NCBI RefSeq assembly: GCF_044377035.1
Contig: NZ_JBILJW010000016.1
Span: forward strand, 16,008-80,007
Length of the DNA stretch: 64,000 bases
DNA from: Silanimonas sp044377035
GTDB lineage: Bacteria > Pseudomonadota > Gammaproteobacteria > Xanthomonadales > Xanthomonadaceae
Direction of reading: 5' to 3'
Shown: one piece after another, positions 26,869 through 36,709 of the stretch
How positions within the stretch are numbered: position 1 is the stretch's first letter
How the letters are laid out: every line of letters starts with the position of its first letter
Notes under the pieces: generated by a model
The model's input: the letters and a program-made list of their open reading frames with translations, nothing else
What the model was told of the DNA's origin: nothing
The model's database searches: none
Made by a program: the position numbers and the translations under genes

Positions 26869-27333
26869 TCAGCCCCGCGGGAACTCCGCCTCGAACACCC
26901 GGTAGTGCGCATCGGCCATGCCGAGCGCGGCGTACGTCGCCTGGGCGCGCGCGTTGTCGTTCTCGACGTACAGGCGTAGGCCGCAGATGCCTGGCGTCGC
27001 GCGCGCCTCGTGCTCCACATGCGCGTAGAGCGAGCGGAACACGCCGAGGCGGCGCGCGTCCTCGGCGACGAACACGCTCTGGATCCACCACCACCAGCCG
27101 TTGCGCCAATCACTCCATTCGGTGGTGAGCATCAAGGTGCCCACCGCCCGGCCGTCGTGCTCGGCGACGAGGTAGCGCGCCTTGTGCGGGTCGGCGAGGC
27201 CGGCGGCGATGCCGCCGCGGATCGTCGCCGCGTCGAGCACCTTGGCTTCGGTTTCCAGCGCCATGGCCTCGGCCCAGCGGGCGAGGGTTTCGAGGTCGGC
27301 GGGCGTGGCAACGCGGATCGTGATCGGGCTCAT
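26869..27333 (-). CDS. GNAT-family N-acetyltransferase
   Basis: 154 residues. GNAT pattern: IRVATPADLETLARWAEAM at the start, the central QSVFVAEDARRLGVFRSLY with the acetyl-CoA loop (R-R-L-G-V-F rather than the usual Q/RxxGxG/A), and LYVENDNARAQATYAALGM near the end. The substrate is unknown. The start ATG overlaps the stop of the monooxygenase-fold gene upstream by 4 bp, making this the last gene of the ntrB-ntrC transcription unit. Confidence 0.87.
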   Translation of the reverse strand: MSPITIRVATPADLETLARWAEAMALETEAKVLDAATIRGGIAAGLADPHKARYLVAEHDGRAVGTLMLTTEWSDWRNGWWWWIQSVFVAEDARRLGVFRSLYAHVEHEARATPGICGLRLYVENDNARAQATYAALGMADAHYRVFEAEFPRG

Positions 27334-27664
27334 GGGCGCTCGGTTGGCAGCAAGGGGGCGTCGGAGTCGAGACCGTAGGCGCGCTCGACGCGGGCGATGC
27401 GGACGGCATAGCGGGCGTACCAGTGCTCGCGGCCGCGGCGCTGGGCGTCGAGGTGGTCGACGTCGCGCTTCCACGCGCGCACCGCGTCCTCGTCGCGCCA
27501 ATACGAGACGGTGATGCCGAAGCCGTCGGCACCACGCGCGCTCTCGATGCCGAGGAAGCCCGGCTGGGCGGCGGCGAGCGCCACCATCCGTTCGGCCATC
27601 GCGGCGTAGCCGTCGTCGTCGTCGCGGCGCTGCGAACTGAAGATCACGGCGATGTACGGAGGCG

Positions 27665-27668
<4 letters not shown>
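27330..27668 (-). CDS. Antibiotic biosynthesis monooxygenase (ABM)-fold protein
   Basis: 112 residues. It shows the dimeric alpha/beta-barrel ABM pattern: IAVIFSSQR, YAAMAERMVALAAAQPGFLGIESARG, then SYWRDEDAVRAWKRDVDH. Related proteins act as small monooxygenases or heme-degrading-like enzymes; no specific substrate can be named. The start was placed at the ATG overlapping the ntrC stop by 4 bp, because the longer frame is antisense-like Arg-rich sequence. It sits between ntrC and a GNAT with 4-bp overlaps on both sides. Confidence 0.82.
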
Positions 27669-29097
<1,429 letters not shown>

Positions 29098-29101
<4 letters not shown>

Positions 29102-30138
29102 GGCGCGGGCTCCGCGCCGTCGTCGGGGTCGGGCAGCGGCAGCAGCACGGTGAACACCGTGTGCCCGGGGCGCGATCGATAGGCCAGCGAGCCGCCGTGC
29201 TCGCGCGCGATCTGCTGCGCCAAGGGCAGGCCGAGGCCAGTGCCGTCCGCACGGCCGGACACCAGCGGCAGGAACAGGCGCTCGACGAGATCCTCGGGCA
29301 CGCCGCGGCCGTCGTCGCCCACCTCCACGCGCACCGCGAGGCGATGGCTGCGATCACCGATCAGCACCTGGTGTTCGGCGCGCGTGCGCAGGCCGACGGT
29401 GGTCGCGCCGCTCTCGAGCGCGTTGCGCACGAGGTTCCACACCGCCTGCGTGAGGCGATCGGCATCGCCCAACAGGTCGGGCAGGCTCGGGTCGTAGTCG
29501 CGCACTACTTTCACCGACCAGCCGGCCTCGGCTTCGGCGAGTTGGCGCACGCGCTCGAGCACGGCGTGGATGTTCATCGGCTCGAAGGGTCGCGGCGCGG
29601 CGGGATGCAGGATGCGGTCGACGAGGCCGTTGAGGCGCTCGACTTCACTGGCGATCAGGCCGACGAGTTCGCGGCTGTCGGCGTCGCTGGTGCGCCGCGA
29701 CAGCAACTGCGCCGCGCCTTTCAAGCCCGCGAGCGGATTGCGCAGTTCGTGCGCCAGCCCGCGCAGCGAGGCGCTCAGCGCCTGCGGCAGCGCGGTGACC
29801 GGGTCTTCGCCAGGGAATTCTTCGACGGGGTGCAGTTCGACCCGCACGCCCTCACCCTCGCGCACGCACCACACATCGGCGAAGCGCGCCGTCAGGCCGC
29901 CGAAGCCGAGGCCCACGCGTTGCAAGCGCAGCGCCTGCTCGTCGTGCGGCACGCGCGGAAGCGCCGAAGCGAGGCGCTCGCCGCCGTCGAGCTCGGCGAG
30001 GCCGAGGCCGATCAGCCGGCGGGCACTGACGCCCAGCCAACTCGCGAAAGCCGGATTGGTGGCCAGGATTCGGCCTTCGGCGTCCAGCCAGAACAGCGGC
30101 GTGGCGAGGCGGTCGAAGGCGGCGAGGTCGGCGGGCAT
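29098..30138 (-). CDS. ntrB: Nitrogen regulation sensor histidine kinase NtrB
   Basis: 346 residues, soluble, with no membrane segments: an N-terminal PAS (about 5-110, FWLDAEGRILATNPAFASWLG), HisKA with GLAHELRNPLAGLKGAAQLL, and HATPase with LVRNALES, DDGRGVP and GTGLGLPLAQQI. The AHELRNPL box followed by GLKGAAQLL is characteristic of NtrB. It phosphorylates NtrC under control of PII. The start ATG at 30138 was chosen because the upstream frame has no PAS-like content. The 65-bp gap to the amidase gene upstream suggests possible read-through. Confidence 0.95.
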
Positions 30139-30203
30139 GGCCGAAGTATCGCACCACAACAGCGCAAATTTCTGCCCCGCTCCCACGCGGTTCGAGCGTC
30201 CAG

Positions 30204-31022
30204 CTAGCGCCGCAGGCGCTGCTGCTGCAGGTCGAACAGCAGCCGCCGATCCTCGTCGTCGAACACCACGGGGGGGACGCTCTCGACGTCGGTTGCCAGC
30301 GTCGACAGCGGCTGCGGGTCCGAAGCGACCCCGCGGAACCGCCGCCGGAACGCGGTCAGTGCGGCGGGGAGGTCGGTGGTGTCGTAACCCAGCAGGGCCA
30401 GCGCCAGTACCGGGTCGAATCCTTCCGGCGCCGGCGGCGCATCGGCCCGCGGCCACTCGCCGAAACCGGCGTTCGCTAGCCGGGCCCACGGGAATTGCGC
30501 GGAAGGATCGGCCTTCCGCGTCGGCGCGAGGTCGGCATGGGCGATCACCGCCGTGCGCGGGATGGCGAGACGCGTGCACAGGTCGTCGAGCAGGCGAATC
30601 AAGGCATCGATCTGCGCCGCGGCGAAGGGCCCGGCGCCGTCGTTGTCGAGCTCGATGCCGATCGACGCGTCATTGAGGTCGGTGAGCGCGCCCCAACGGC
30701 CAACGCCCGCATGCCAGGCCCGCGCGCGCTCGTCGACGAGCTGCACGATGCGGCCGTCCTCGGCGATCAGGTAGTGCGCGCTCACGCGGCCGTGGTCGTT
30801 CGCGGACTTCAGCGTGGCCAGCGCGTCATCGAACGAATCCATCTGCGTGTGGTGCAACACGATGACCTGCGCCTGCCGCGCGTCGTGGTTGGGCGACGGC
30901 GACCACGCGGCCAGCGGGCTGCGCTGCGGCGAGACCGCGCAGCCCGCGAGCAGGGCGAGGGAGGCGCACAGCGCCGCAAGGGCGACCGAATCGGCCGCCC
31001 ATGGCCGTCGCCACCGCGTCAC
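30204..31022 (-). CDS. N-acetylmuramoyl-L-alanine amidase (amidase_2) lipoprotein
   Basis: 272 residues. The signal ends in a lipobox (LALLAGC). The amidase_2/PGRP-like zinc fold is shown by VIVLHHTQMDSF (first zinc His), GRVSAHYLIAEDGRIVQLV, ARAWHAG, SIGIELDN and VIAHADLAPTRKADPSAQFPW (second His and the K/D catalytic region). This is AmiD-like: it cleaves the amide between MurNAc and L-Ala at the outer membrane, for peptidoglycan turnover. The start is the GTG 4 bases after the upstream beta-barrel gene's stop; it removes the eight residues of the longer frame and gives a clean lipoprotein signal. Confidence 0.87.
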   Translation of the reverse strand: MTRWRRPWAADSVALAALCASLALLAGCAVSPQRSPLAAWSPSPNHDARQAQVIVLHHTQMDSFDDALATLKSANDHGRVSAHYLIAEDGRIVQLVDERARAWHAGVGRWGALTDLNDASIGIELDNDGAGPFAAAQIDALIRLLDDLCTRLAIPRTAVIAHADLAPTRKADPSAQFPWARLANAGFGEWPRADAPPAPEGFDPVLALALLGYDTTDLPAALTAFRRRFRGVASDPQPLSTLATDVESVPPVVFDDEDRRLLFDLQQQRLRR

Positions 31023-31026
31023 GTGC

Positions 31027-32148
31027 CTAGAACTTCCAGGTGCCACCGAGGTAGACGCTGTCGTTGCGCGCGTCCTTGCCCGGCAGGTTGGATTCGCGCT
31101 CGGCCGATTCGAGGCCGAGCTCGAGGACGAAGCGGCGGCCGAAGCTGCGCGCCAACTGCGCGCCGATCACGCGATGGTCGTCCTCGCGGTTCGGGACGAG
31201 GTTCTTGTAGTCGACGGAATCGAAGCGATAGCCCAAGCCCGCGGTCATGTCCCAAGGCAGGCGGCGCGTGTAGGCGATCTCCCAGCCCCAGGCGTCGGTG
31301 TTGCGGGTGAACTGCGTGGAATCCTCGACCTTCGGCGAGAACTCGACCTTGACGATGTCGTTCCCGGTCGCCGCGAACGAGGCGCTGAACGACAGCGTAT
31401 CGATGCGCGCATCCGGCGCCGCCGGCGAGGCGATGTCCTTGTCCTGGTAGTTGTAGGTCACGCCGAGGCTGGTGCGCCGCGAGGCGCGGTAGCTGTAGTC
31501 CATCGACACCACGGCGGTGGACGAGAACTTGCCGGCCACGCGCTTGTCGAGGACCACGTAGGACAGTGACGGCCGGAAGGCATGGCGGCCATCGTTCGAG
31601 GCGAAGCCGAGGCCGGTGGTGGCCGCCCAGTTGAACTTGTCGAGGTCGTCGCGCTGGGCGTGGCGGTCGGTCGCGAAGCGCAGGCCATTGGTCCAGGTCG
31701 TGCGGCCATCGGCGAAGGTGTAGCGGTGGCCCAGCGCCAGCTTCGCCGTGAAGCGGCTCTCGCTGTCGACGCGTTCGACCGCATCGGGGTCGAGCAGGTC
31801 ATCGAGGCCGTCGCCATCCTCGTCGAGGGCATCGTCGATGGCGAGGTCCTCTTCCGAGAAATCAAGATCGAGCAGGTCGTCGAAGCCGTCGTCGTCCTCG
31901 AAGCCCTCATCGTCGCCCTCCTCTTCACCCTCCTCGTCATCCTCGCTTCCGAACTCGTCGCGGCCGGCGAAGTCAAAGCTCTCGCCGGAGGAGCGCGCGA
32001 TGGACACGTTGTCGTTGCTGCGGATCTGCGCCTCGACGCTGCCGACGAAACGGTGCCCGGGCTGGGCACGCCGGGCCTCGGCGTCGGGCATCGCAGCGAG
32101 CGCCGCCGCGGCGAGCGCGATGGCGGAGAAGAGCGTGGAGCGCTTCAT
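31027..32148 (-). CDS. Outer-membrane beta-barrel protein with an Asp/Glu-rich insertion
   Basis: 373 residues. A signal peptide (cleavage near AMPDAEA), then about 65 residues (about 45-110) that are overwhelmingly Asp and Glu, followed by alternating beta strands rich in aromatic residues and ending in Phe (GGTWKF), the hallmark of outer-membrane barrels. Within the acidic part, DEDGDGLDD resembles calcium-binding loops. The ribosome box AAGGGGGT is seven bases before the ATG. It is followed by the amidase after 4 bases. The function is not assigned; a cation-binding surface barrel is one idea. Confidence 0.78.
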   Translation of the reverse strand: MKRSTLFSAIALAAAALAAMPDAEARRAQPGHRFVGSVEAQIRSNDNVSIARSSGESFDFAGRDEFGSEDDEEGEEEGDDEGFEDDDGFDDLLDLDFSEEDLAIDDALDEDGDGLDDLLDPDAVERVDSESRFTAKLALGHRYTFADGRTTWTNGLRFATDRHAQRDDLDKFNWAATTGLGFASNDGRHAFRPSLSYVVLDKRVAGKFSSTAVVSMDYSYRASRRTSLGVTYNYQDKDIASPAAPDARIDTLSFSASFAATGNDIVKVEFSPKVEDSTQFTRNTDAWGWEIAYTRRLPWDMTAGLGYRFDSVDYKNLVPNREDDHRVIGAQLARSFGRRFVLELGLESAERESNLPGKDARNDSVYLGGTWKF

Positions 32149-32240
32149 GGTGACCCCCTTGGTCGATTGCGATCCACGTGGACCGCCCCCCGCGGTCCCT
32201 GCATCGCCGGCCAAGAGTACGGGTTAATTGGGGCGGAGGT

Positions 32241-33488
32241 TCAGGCGGCAGGCGGCGGCACGGGCACGGGCACGGGGAGCGTCGCCTCGCCGCCGCCCGG
32301 ACCGTTCAGGCGCCCCCGCAAGGGCACGACCAGCAAACCGCTCGACGCGTCGAAGCGCAACGGACGCGGACCCGCGCGCAACGTCTCCGGCAGGGCCTCG
32401 AAGCGCTGCGCCGGCGTCAGCGCGGCGTCCATCGCGTCCATCTGCAAGAAGGCCGCGAGCAGTCGGCGCTGGGCGACGAAGTCGAGCTGGCGTTCGGTGT
32501 AGTCGGTGTAGGCGGGCATCGCGATGTCGGCAAGCAGCACCGACGTCGGGAACGCCACGTAGTCCACCCAACGCGGCTCTGCGCCTGTGAGCGGCACCGC
32601 ACGATCCTCGCGCGCCGCCTGCTTCGCCGACTCGCCACAGGCCGCCGAGAAGGCGCGCGCCGTCTGGCCCAGCATCCACTCGGTGTCGTGCATCAGCGGC
32701 GTCAGTCGCTCGGCCCATGCGTTGTCACCGTGCGCCACCATCTCGGTCTCCAGCGAAGGCAGCGTGCGCTGCTGGTAGCGAAACTCGCCGCGCAGCGCCG
32801 GGCAGAGCAGGCCTTCCGCCGCGGCATCGGGCGACTGGGTCAGGGCCACGCAGCTTGGAGGCAGGGCATCGCCCGGCGCTCGGCGCCGCATGTCGGCGAT
32901 CAAGGCCGAATGCTGGCGGAACGCGGCGATGCTCACCATGCCTTGGAGCAGCGTGTCCGGCGTCGCGGCCCAACGGGCCATCGCCGCGGCGTCGTCGCAC
33001 GCGGCGGACAGCGCGCCGACGGTGTTGCCGGCCGCGAAATCGAGCGCACGCAGGCTGTCGAGTTGCACCACGGCCTGAAACGGCGGGAGATCGTCGAATC
33101 GAAGGTCTGCGTTGGTCCGTCGGTCCCGGAAAACCGGCGCCCGCAGGGCCCTCGCGGCTGCTTCGAGGTGCGCGCGGAAGGGCTCGATGGCCGCGGCACT
33201 TGCCTCGGGCGCGGCCTCGATGGCCGCGATGCATTGCGCATCCGCGGAGTTCCCGCAGTTCACGGCGTCGGGCAAGGGGCCGGGCGCCGGTGGCAGGGCC
33301 ATCATCAGCGGGAAGCCGTTCTCACCTGCGGTATCGCCCCCATCGTCCTGCTGCATCACCGCGATGGCCGCCTGTTGCGCCGGTGTCGGCGAGGTCAGTC
33401 GGCCATACGCCCAGATCGCCGCAAACAGGGCGATGGGTACGAGCAGCGCCAGCAGCAGGCGGGAGAGCCAACGCCAAACCGTTGCCAT
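32241..33488 (-). CDS. Conserved hypothetical protein with N-terminal membrane anchor
   Basis: 415 residues. One membrane segment at about 8-28 (RLLLALLVPIALFAAIWAYG), the rest predicted periplasmic, alpha-helical and Ala-rich, with scattered cysteines (NCGNSADAQCIAAIEA, PSCVALTQ, LLCPALRGEF). I recognise no enzyme motif. The ATG has AAGGA seven bases upstream, supporting the start. Same strand as its neighbours, with gaps of 92 bp downstream and 54 bp upstream. Probably a lineage-specific envelope protein. Confidence 0.72.
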   Translation of the reverse strand: MATVWRWLSRLLLALLVPIALFAAIWAYGRLTSPTPAQQAAIAVMQQDDGGDTAGENGFPLMMALPPAPGPLPDAVNCGNSADAQCIAAIEAAPEASAAAIEPFRAHLEAAARALRAPVFRDRRTNADLRFDDLPPFQAVVQLDSLRALDFAAGNTVGALSAACDDAAAMARWAATPDTLLQGMVSIAAFRQHSALIADMRRRAPGDALPPSCVALTQSPDAAAEGLLCPALRGEFRYQQRTLPSLETEMVAHGDNAWAERLTPLMHDTEWMLGQTARAFSAACGESAKQAAREDRAVPLTGAEPRWVDYVAFPTSVLLADIAMPAYTDYTERQLDFVAQRRLLAAFLQMDAMDAALTPAQRFEALPETLRAGPRPLRFDASSGLLVVPLRGRLNGPGGGEATLPVPVPVPPPAA

Positions 33489-33542
33489 CGTTTCGTCCTT
33501 GAGCGATTGGGGGGTGCCGATGAGCCTACCAAGGGATGGCGC

Positions 33543-34025
33543 TCACAGCATCCGCGTCATGCAAACGCTGTAAGGATCAACGCGGTAATCCCCGAACGGC
33601 GCGCACGCGACGAAGCCGAAGCGCGCGTAAAGCGCGCGCGCTGGCGCGAAGGCGTCCATCGAGCCGGTTTCAAGGCTGACGCGCGTGCAGCCCATGTCGG
33701 CAGCGACCTGCAGCAGGTGCCGCAGCATCGTGGCGGCGATGCCACGTCGCTGGAACGCATCCGCCGTGCGCATCGACTTGAGCTCGGCATGGTCGGCGGC
33801 GATCCGCTTCACCGCGCCCATCGCCGCGAGCTCGTCACCCTGCCATGCGGTGTAGAACCGCAGGCCCGGCAGCCTCAAGCGCTCGAAGCCCAACGCATGC
33901 ACGCTTTCGGGCGGCGAGTGATCCGCCGCGCTGGCGAGGTGCTGGCGCACCAGCGCGATGACGGCGGGATGCTCGAGGCCGCCCTCCTGGATGCGCACGA
34001 CGTCGTTGATGCCCGGTGTCGTCAT
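33543..34025 (-). CDS. GNAT-family N-acetyltransferase
   Basis: 160 residues. Clear GNAT core: AMGAVKRIAADHAELKSMRT, the acetyl-CoA loop FQRRGIAATMLRHLLQVA, RVSLETGSMDAFAPARALYARFGF. This arrangement is like PaiA/ElaA-like small acetyltransferases; the substrate is unknown. The start ATG is preceded by GAGGGAAACC. The longer frame upstream crosses the glnA terminator and is rejected. It is downstream of glnA on the same strand but beyond that terminator. Confidence 0.88.
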   Translation of the reverse strand: MTTPGINDVVRIQEGGLEHPAVIALVRQHLASAADHSPPESVHALGFERLRLPGLRFYTAWQGDELAAMGAVKRIAADHAELKSMRTADAFQRRGIAATMLRHLLQVAADMGCTRVSLETGSMDAFAPARALYARFGFVACAPFGDYRVDPYSVCMTRML

Positions 34026-34074
34026 GGTTTCCCTCGCTGAAGACTTCGCCTCCCTGCGGAGGCCGAAACAACCA

Positions 34075-34101
34075 ACGAAAACGGCCCGCTTTCGCGGGCC
34101 G
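34075..34101 (-). terminator. Rho-independent terminator of glnA
   Basis: A perfect 8-bp GC stem (34082-34089 with 34094-34101) and four-base loop is followed on the minus strand by TTTTCGTT. It lies about 60 bases past the glnA stop and just upstream of the GNAT start, so it should end the glnA transcript. Confidence 0.85.
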
Positions 34102-34160
34102 CCTCCGTCGACATCCGTTGTCGAAAGCACCGGCGCTCCCCCGCCGGCACCGCGCGATCG

Positions 34161-35570
34161 TCAGATCGCGTAGTACAGCGCGTACTCGAGCGGGTGCGTG
34201 GCCGCGCGGAACTTGGTGACTTCCTGCATCTTCAGGTCGATGTAGCCGTCGATGAAGTCGTCGGAGAACACGCCACCGGCCTTGAGGAACTCGCGGTCCT
34301 TGTCCAGCGCTTCCAGCGCCATGTCCAGCGAGTGGCAGACCTTCGGGATGTTCTTCTCTTCTTCCGGCGGCAGGTCGTACAGGTCCTTGTCCGAAGCGGC
34401 ACCCGGATCGATCTGGTTCTTGATGCCGTCGAGGCCGGCCATCATCAGCGCGGCGAAGGTGAGGTAGCCGGACTGCATCGGGTCGGGGAAGCGGATCTCG
34501 ATGCGGCGCGCCTTCGGGTTCGACACGTACGGGATGCGGCAGCTGGCCGAGCGGTTGCGGGCCGAGTAGGCCAGCATCACCGGGGCTTCGAAGCCCGGCA
34601 CCAGGCGCTTGTAGCTGTTGGTGGTCGAGTTGGTGAAGGCGTTGATGGCCTTGGCGTGCTTGAAGATGCCGCCGATGTACCAAAGCGCCATCTGCGAGAG
34701 GCCGCCGTAGCCGTCGCCCGAGAACAGGTTGTTGCCGCCCTTGGCCAGCGACTGGTGCACGTGCATGCCCGAGCCGTTGTCGCCGACGATCGGCTTCGGC
34801 ATGAAGGTGGCGGTCTTGCCGTTGCGGTGGGCGACGTTCTTGACGATGTACTTCATCGTCGTCAGCTCGTCGGCCTTCTTCACCAGCGAGTTGAACTTGA
34901 CGCCGATCTCGCACTGGCCGGCGTTCGCCACTTCGTGGTGGTGAACTTCGACTTCCTGGCCGACGGCGGCGAGCACCTTGCACATCTCGGCGCGCAGGTC
35001 ATGCAGCGAGTCGGTCGGCGGCACGGGGAAGTAACCACCCTTCACGGTCGGGCGGTAGCCGTGGTTGTTGCCGTCCTGCTTCTGGTTGGTGGCCCAGGCG
35101 GCCTCGTCCGAGAAGATCTCGTAGCCGACCTTGCCCATGTCGTTGCTGAAGCGGACGCCGTCGAAGATGAAGAACTCGGGCTCCGGGCCGAAGAAGGCCT
35201 GGTCGGCGATGCCGCTCGACTTCAGGAAGGCCTCGGCGCGCTTGGCGACGCCACGCGGGCAGCGCGAGTAGCCCTGCATGGTCGACGGGTCGAGCACGTC
35301 GCAGAGCAGGACGATGGTCGGGTCGGCAAAGAACGGGTCGACGAAGGCCGAAGTGGCATCCGGGAGCAGGATCATGTCGCTCTCGTTGATGCCCTTCCAA
35401 CCCGAGATCGAGCTGCCGTCGAACATCTTGCCTTCCTCGAACAGCGAGGCGTCGACGATGTTCGCGGGGAAGGTGACGTGGTGCTGGACGCCACGCATGT
35501 CGACGAAACGCAGGTCGACGAATTCAATCGCGTGGTCCTTGATCAGCTTCTGGACGTTCTCGAGGCTCAT
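34161..35570 (-). CDS. glnA: Glutamine synthetase type I (GlnA)
   Basis: 469 residues, the same length as E. coli GlnA. It starts MSLENVQKLIKDHAIEFVDL and contains the active-site blocks GPEPEFFIFDG, NAGQCEIGVKF, NGSGMHVHQSL and NPKARRIEIRFPD. The adenylylation tyrosine lies in KDLYDLPPEE (about residue 397), so activity is probably controlled by GlnE. It condenses ammonia and glutamate with ATP. The gene has its own sigma-54 promoter 34 bp upstream and a hairpin terminator downstream, and lies four genes from ntrB-ntrC, its expected regulators. Confidence 0.98.
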   Translation of the reverse strand: MSLENVQKLIKDHAIEFVDLRFVDMRGVQHHVTFPANIVDASLFEEGKMFDGSSISGWKGINESDMILLPDATSAFVDPFFADPTIVLLCDVLDPSTMQGYSRCPRGVAKRAEAFLKSSGIADQAFFGPEPEFFIFDGVRFSNDMGKVGYEIFSDEAAWATNQKQDGNNHGYRPTVKGGYFPVPPTDSLHDLRAEMCKVLAAVGQEVEVHHHEVANAGQCEIGVKFNSLVKKADELTTMKYIVKNVAHRNGKTATFMPKPIVGDNGSGMHVHQSLAKGGNNLFSGDGYGGLSQMALWYIGGIFKHAKAINAFTNSTTNSYKRLVPGFEAPVMLAYSARNRSASCRIPYVSNPKARRIEIRFPDPMQSGYLTFAALMMAGLDGIKNQIDPGAASDKDLYDLPPEEEKNIPKVCHSLDMALEALDKDREFLKAGGVFSDDFIDGYIDLKMQEVTKFRAATHPLEYALYYAI

Positions 35571-35603
35571 GGCCGCTCCGATGGGTGATGGATGCCCTAC
35601 GGA

Positions 35604-35621
35604 TAGCAAGGGCCGTGCCAA
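35604..35621 (-). promoter_or_regulatory. Sigma-54 promoter of glnA
   Basis: On the minus strand the sequence reads TTGGCACGGCCCTTGCTA, matching the consensus TTGGCACG-N4-TTGCW at essentially all positions including the invariant GG and GC. It lies 34 bp upstream of the glnA start codon. With ntrB and ntrC nearby this is very probably the nitrogen-limitation promoter. Confidence 0.9.
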
Positions 35622-35682
35622 GTGTCGCCGGCGCCACCAGTCCATTTGAATCAATCACTTACTGATCGATGCGCGAGGCAAT

Positions 35683-35710
35683 TGCACCGCGCAGATCACA
35701 CTAATGCACT
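35683..35710. promoter_or_regulatory. Candidate NtrC half-sites upstream of glnA
   Basis: TGCACC (35683-35688) and TGCACT (35705-35710) lie in the same orientation 22 bp apart, about 60-90 bp upstream of the sigma-54 promoter. They resemble half-sites of the NtrC recognition sequence TGCACY-N5-GGTGCA, but neither is accompanied by a good inverted partner. The region lies between glnA and the divergent uppP and might influence both. Confidence 0.35.
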
Positions 35711-35829
35711 ACGTATGGACTTTTAATGTCGCCCGCAGGACGGGCAGCAGACCGAACACGGCCTGCCCGGCCAGGCCGAGTGGCGCGTCGGCTGCGTACA
35801 CTGCCGCGTCCCCTGCCGCCGCCTCCCGC

Positions 35830-36672
35830 TTGAACGACCTGCTCATCGCCCTGCTGCTCGGGGTCCTCGAAGGCCTCACCGAGTTCCTGCCGGTGTCGTC
35901 CACCGGCCACCTGCTGATCGCACAGCACTGGCTCGGGCCGGAGTCCGACCTCTTCAACATCGTGATCCAGAGCGGCGCGATCCTCGCGGTGCTGCTGGTG
36001 TTCCGCGCGCGCCTGCTCGCGCTGGCCACCGGTTGGCGCGAACGTGCCGCGCAGGACTACGTGCTGAAGCTGGGTGTGGCTTTCGCCGTGACGGCCGCGG
36101 TGGGCCTGCCGGTGCGAAAGCTGGGCTGGGAGCTGCCGGAAACGGTGTGGCCGGTGGCCATCGCCCTGATCCTCGGCGGCATCGCGATGATCCTGATCGA
36201 GCGCTTCGTGGAGGCGCGCGCCGCGCGTCGCGCGGTGTCGGCGGACACCGCCGACCACAGCCCGCTCGCGGCCTCACTGCCGGCGGTGAGCTGGAACGTG
36301 GCGGTCTGGGTGGGCCTCGCCCAGGTGCTGGCCGGCGTGTTCCCGGGCACGTCGCGGTCGGCGGCGGCGATCTTCGCGGCCATGCTCGCCGGCCTGGCCT
36401 CACGCCCGGCAGCCGCGGAGTTCGCCTTCCTGCTCGGCATCCCGACCATGTTCGCCGCCAGCGCCTACGCGCTGCTCGAGTACGCGCGCAATCCGGCCGC
36501 CCCGCGCGAGGACTGGGCCGCGCTGGCCGTGGCCTTCGCCGCCGCGGCGCTGACCGGTTTCGTCGTGGTGCGCTGGCTGCTGGCCTACGTGAAGTCGCGG
36601 CGGTTCACCGTGTTCGCGGTGTACCGCATCGTCCTCGGCCTGGGCCTGCTGCTGTTCCTACCCGGGCAGTGA
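35830..36672 (+). CDS. uppP: Undecaprenyl-diphosphatase UppP (BacA)
   Basis: 280 residues from the TTG start. Multi-pass membrane phosphatase with the two signature motifs EGLTEFLPVSSTGH (about 14-27) and PGTSRSAAAIFAAM. It recycles undecaprenyl pyrophosphate to the monophosphate for cell-wall and O-antigen synthesis and is linked to bacitracin resistance. Family members start directly before the LLIALLLGVLEG helix, so the TTG at 35830 is preferred to the ATG at 35704, which would add 42 uncharacteristic residues in the glnA regulatory region. It converges with the TPR gene at 36710. Confidence 0.94.
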   Translation: MNDLLIALLLGVLEGLTEFLPVSSTGHLLIAQHWLGPESDLFNIVIQSGAILAVLLVFRARLLALATGWRERAAQDYVLKLGVAFAVTAAVGLPVRKLGWELPETVWPVAIALILGGIAMILIERFVEARAARRAVSADTADHSPLAASLPAVSWNVAVWVGLAQVLAGVFPGTSRSAAAIFAAMLAGLASRPAAAEFAFLLGIPTMFAASAYALLEYARNPAAPREDWAALAVAFAAAALTGFVVVRWLLAYVKSRRFTVFAVYRIVLGLGLLLFLPGQ

Positions 36673-36709
36673 GCCGGCGCAGCGCGCGAGGCGCCGCACC
36701 GGCCGGGCT

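Noticed and set aside
35704..35829. N-terminal 42-residue extension of UppP
   Set aside because: Lies in the glnA regulatory region, and family members begin at the LLIALLLGVLEG helix.
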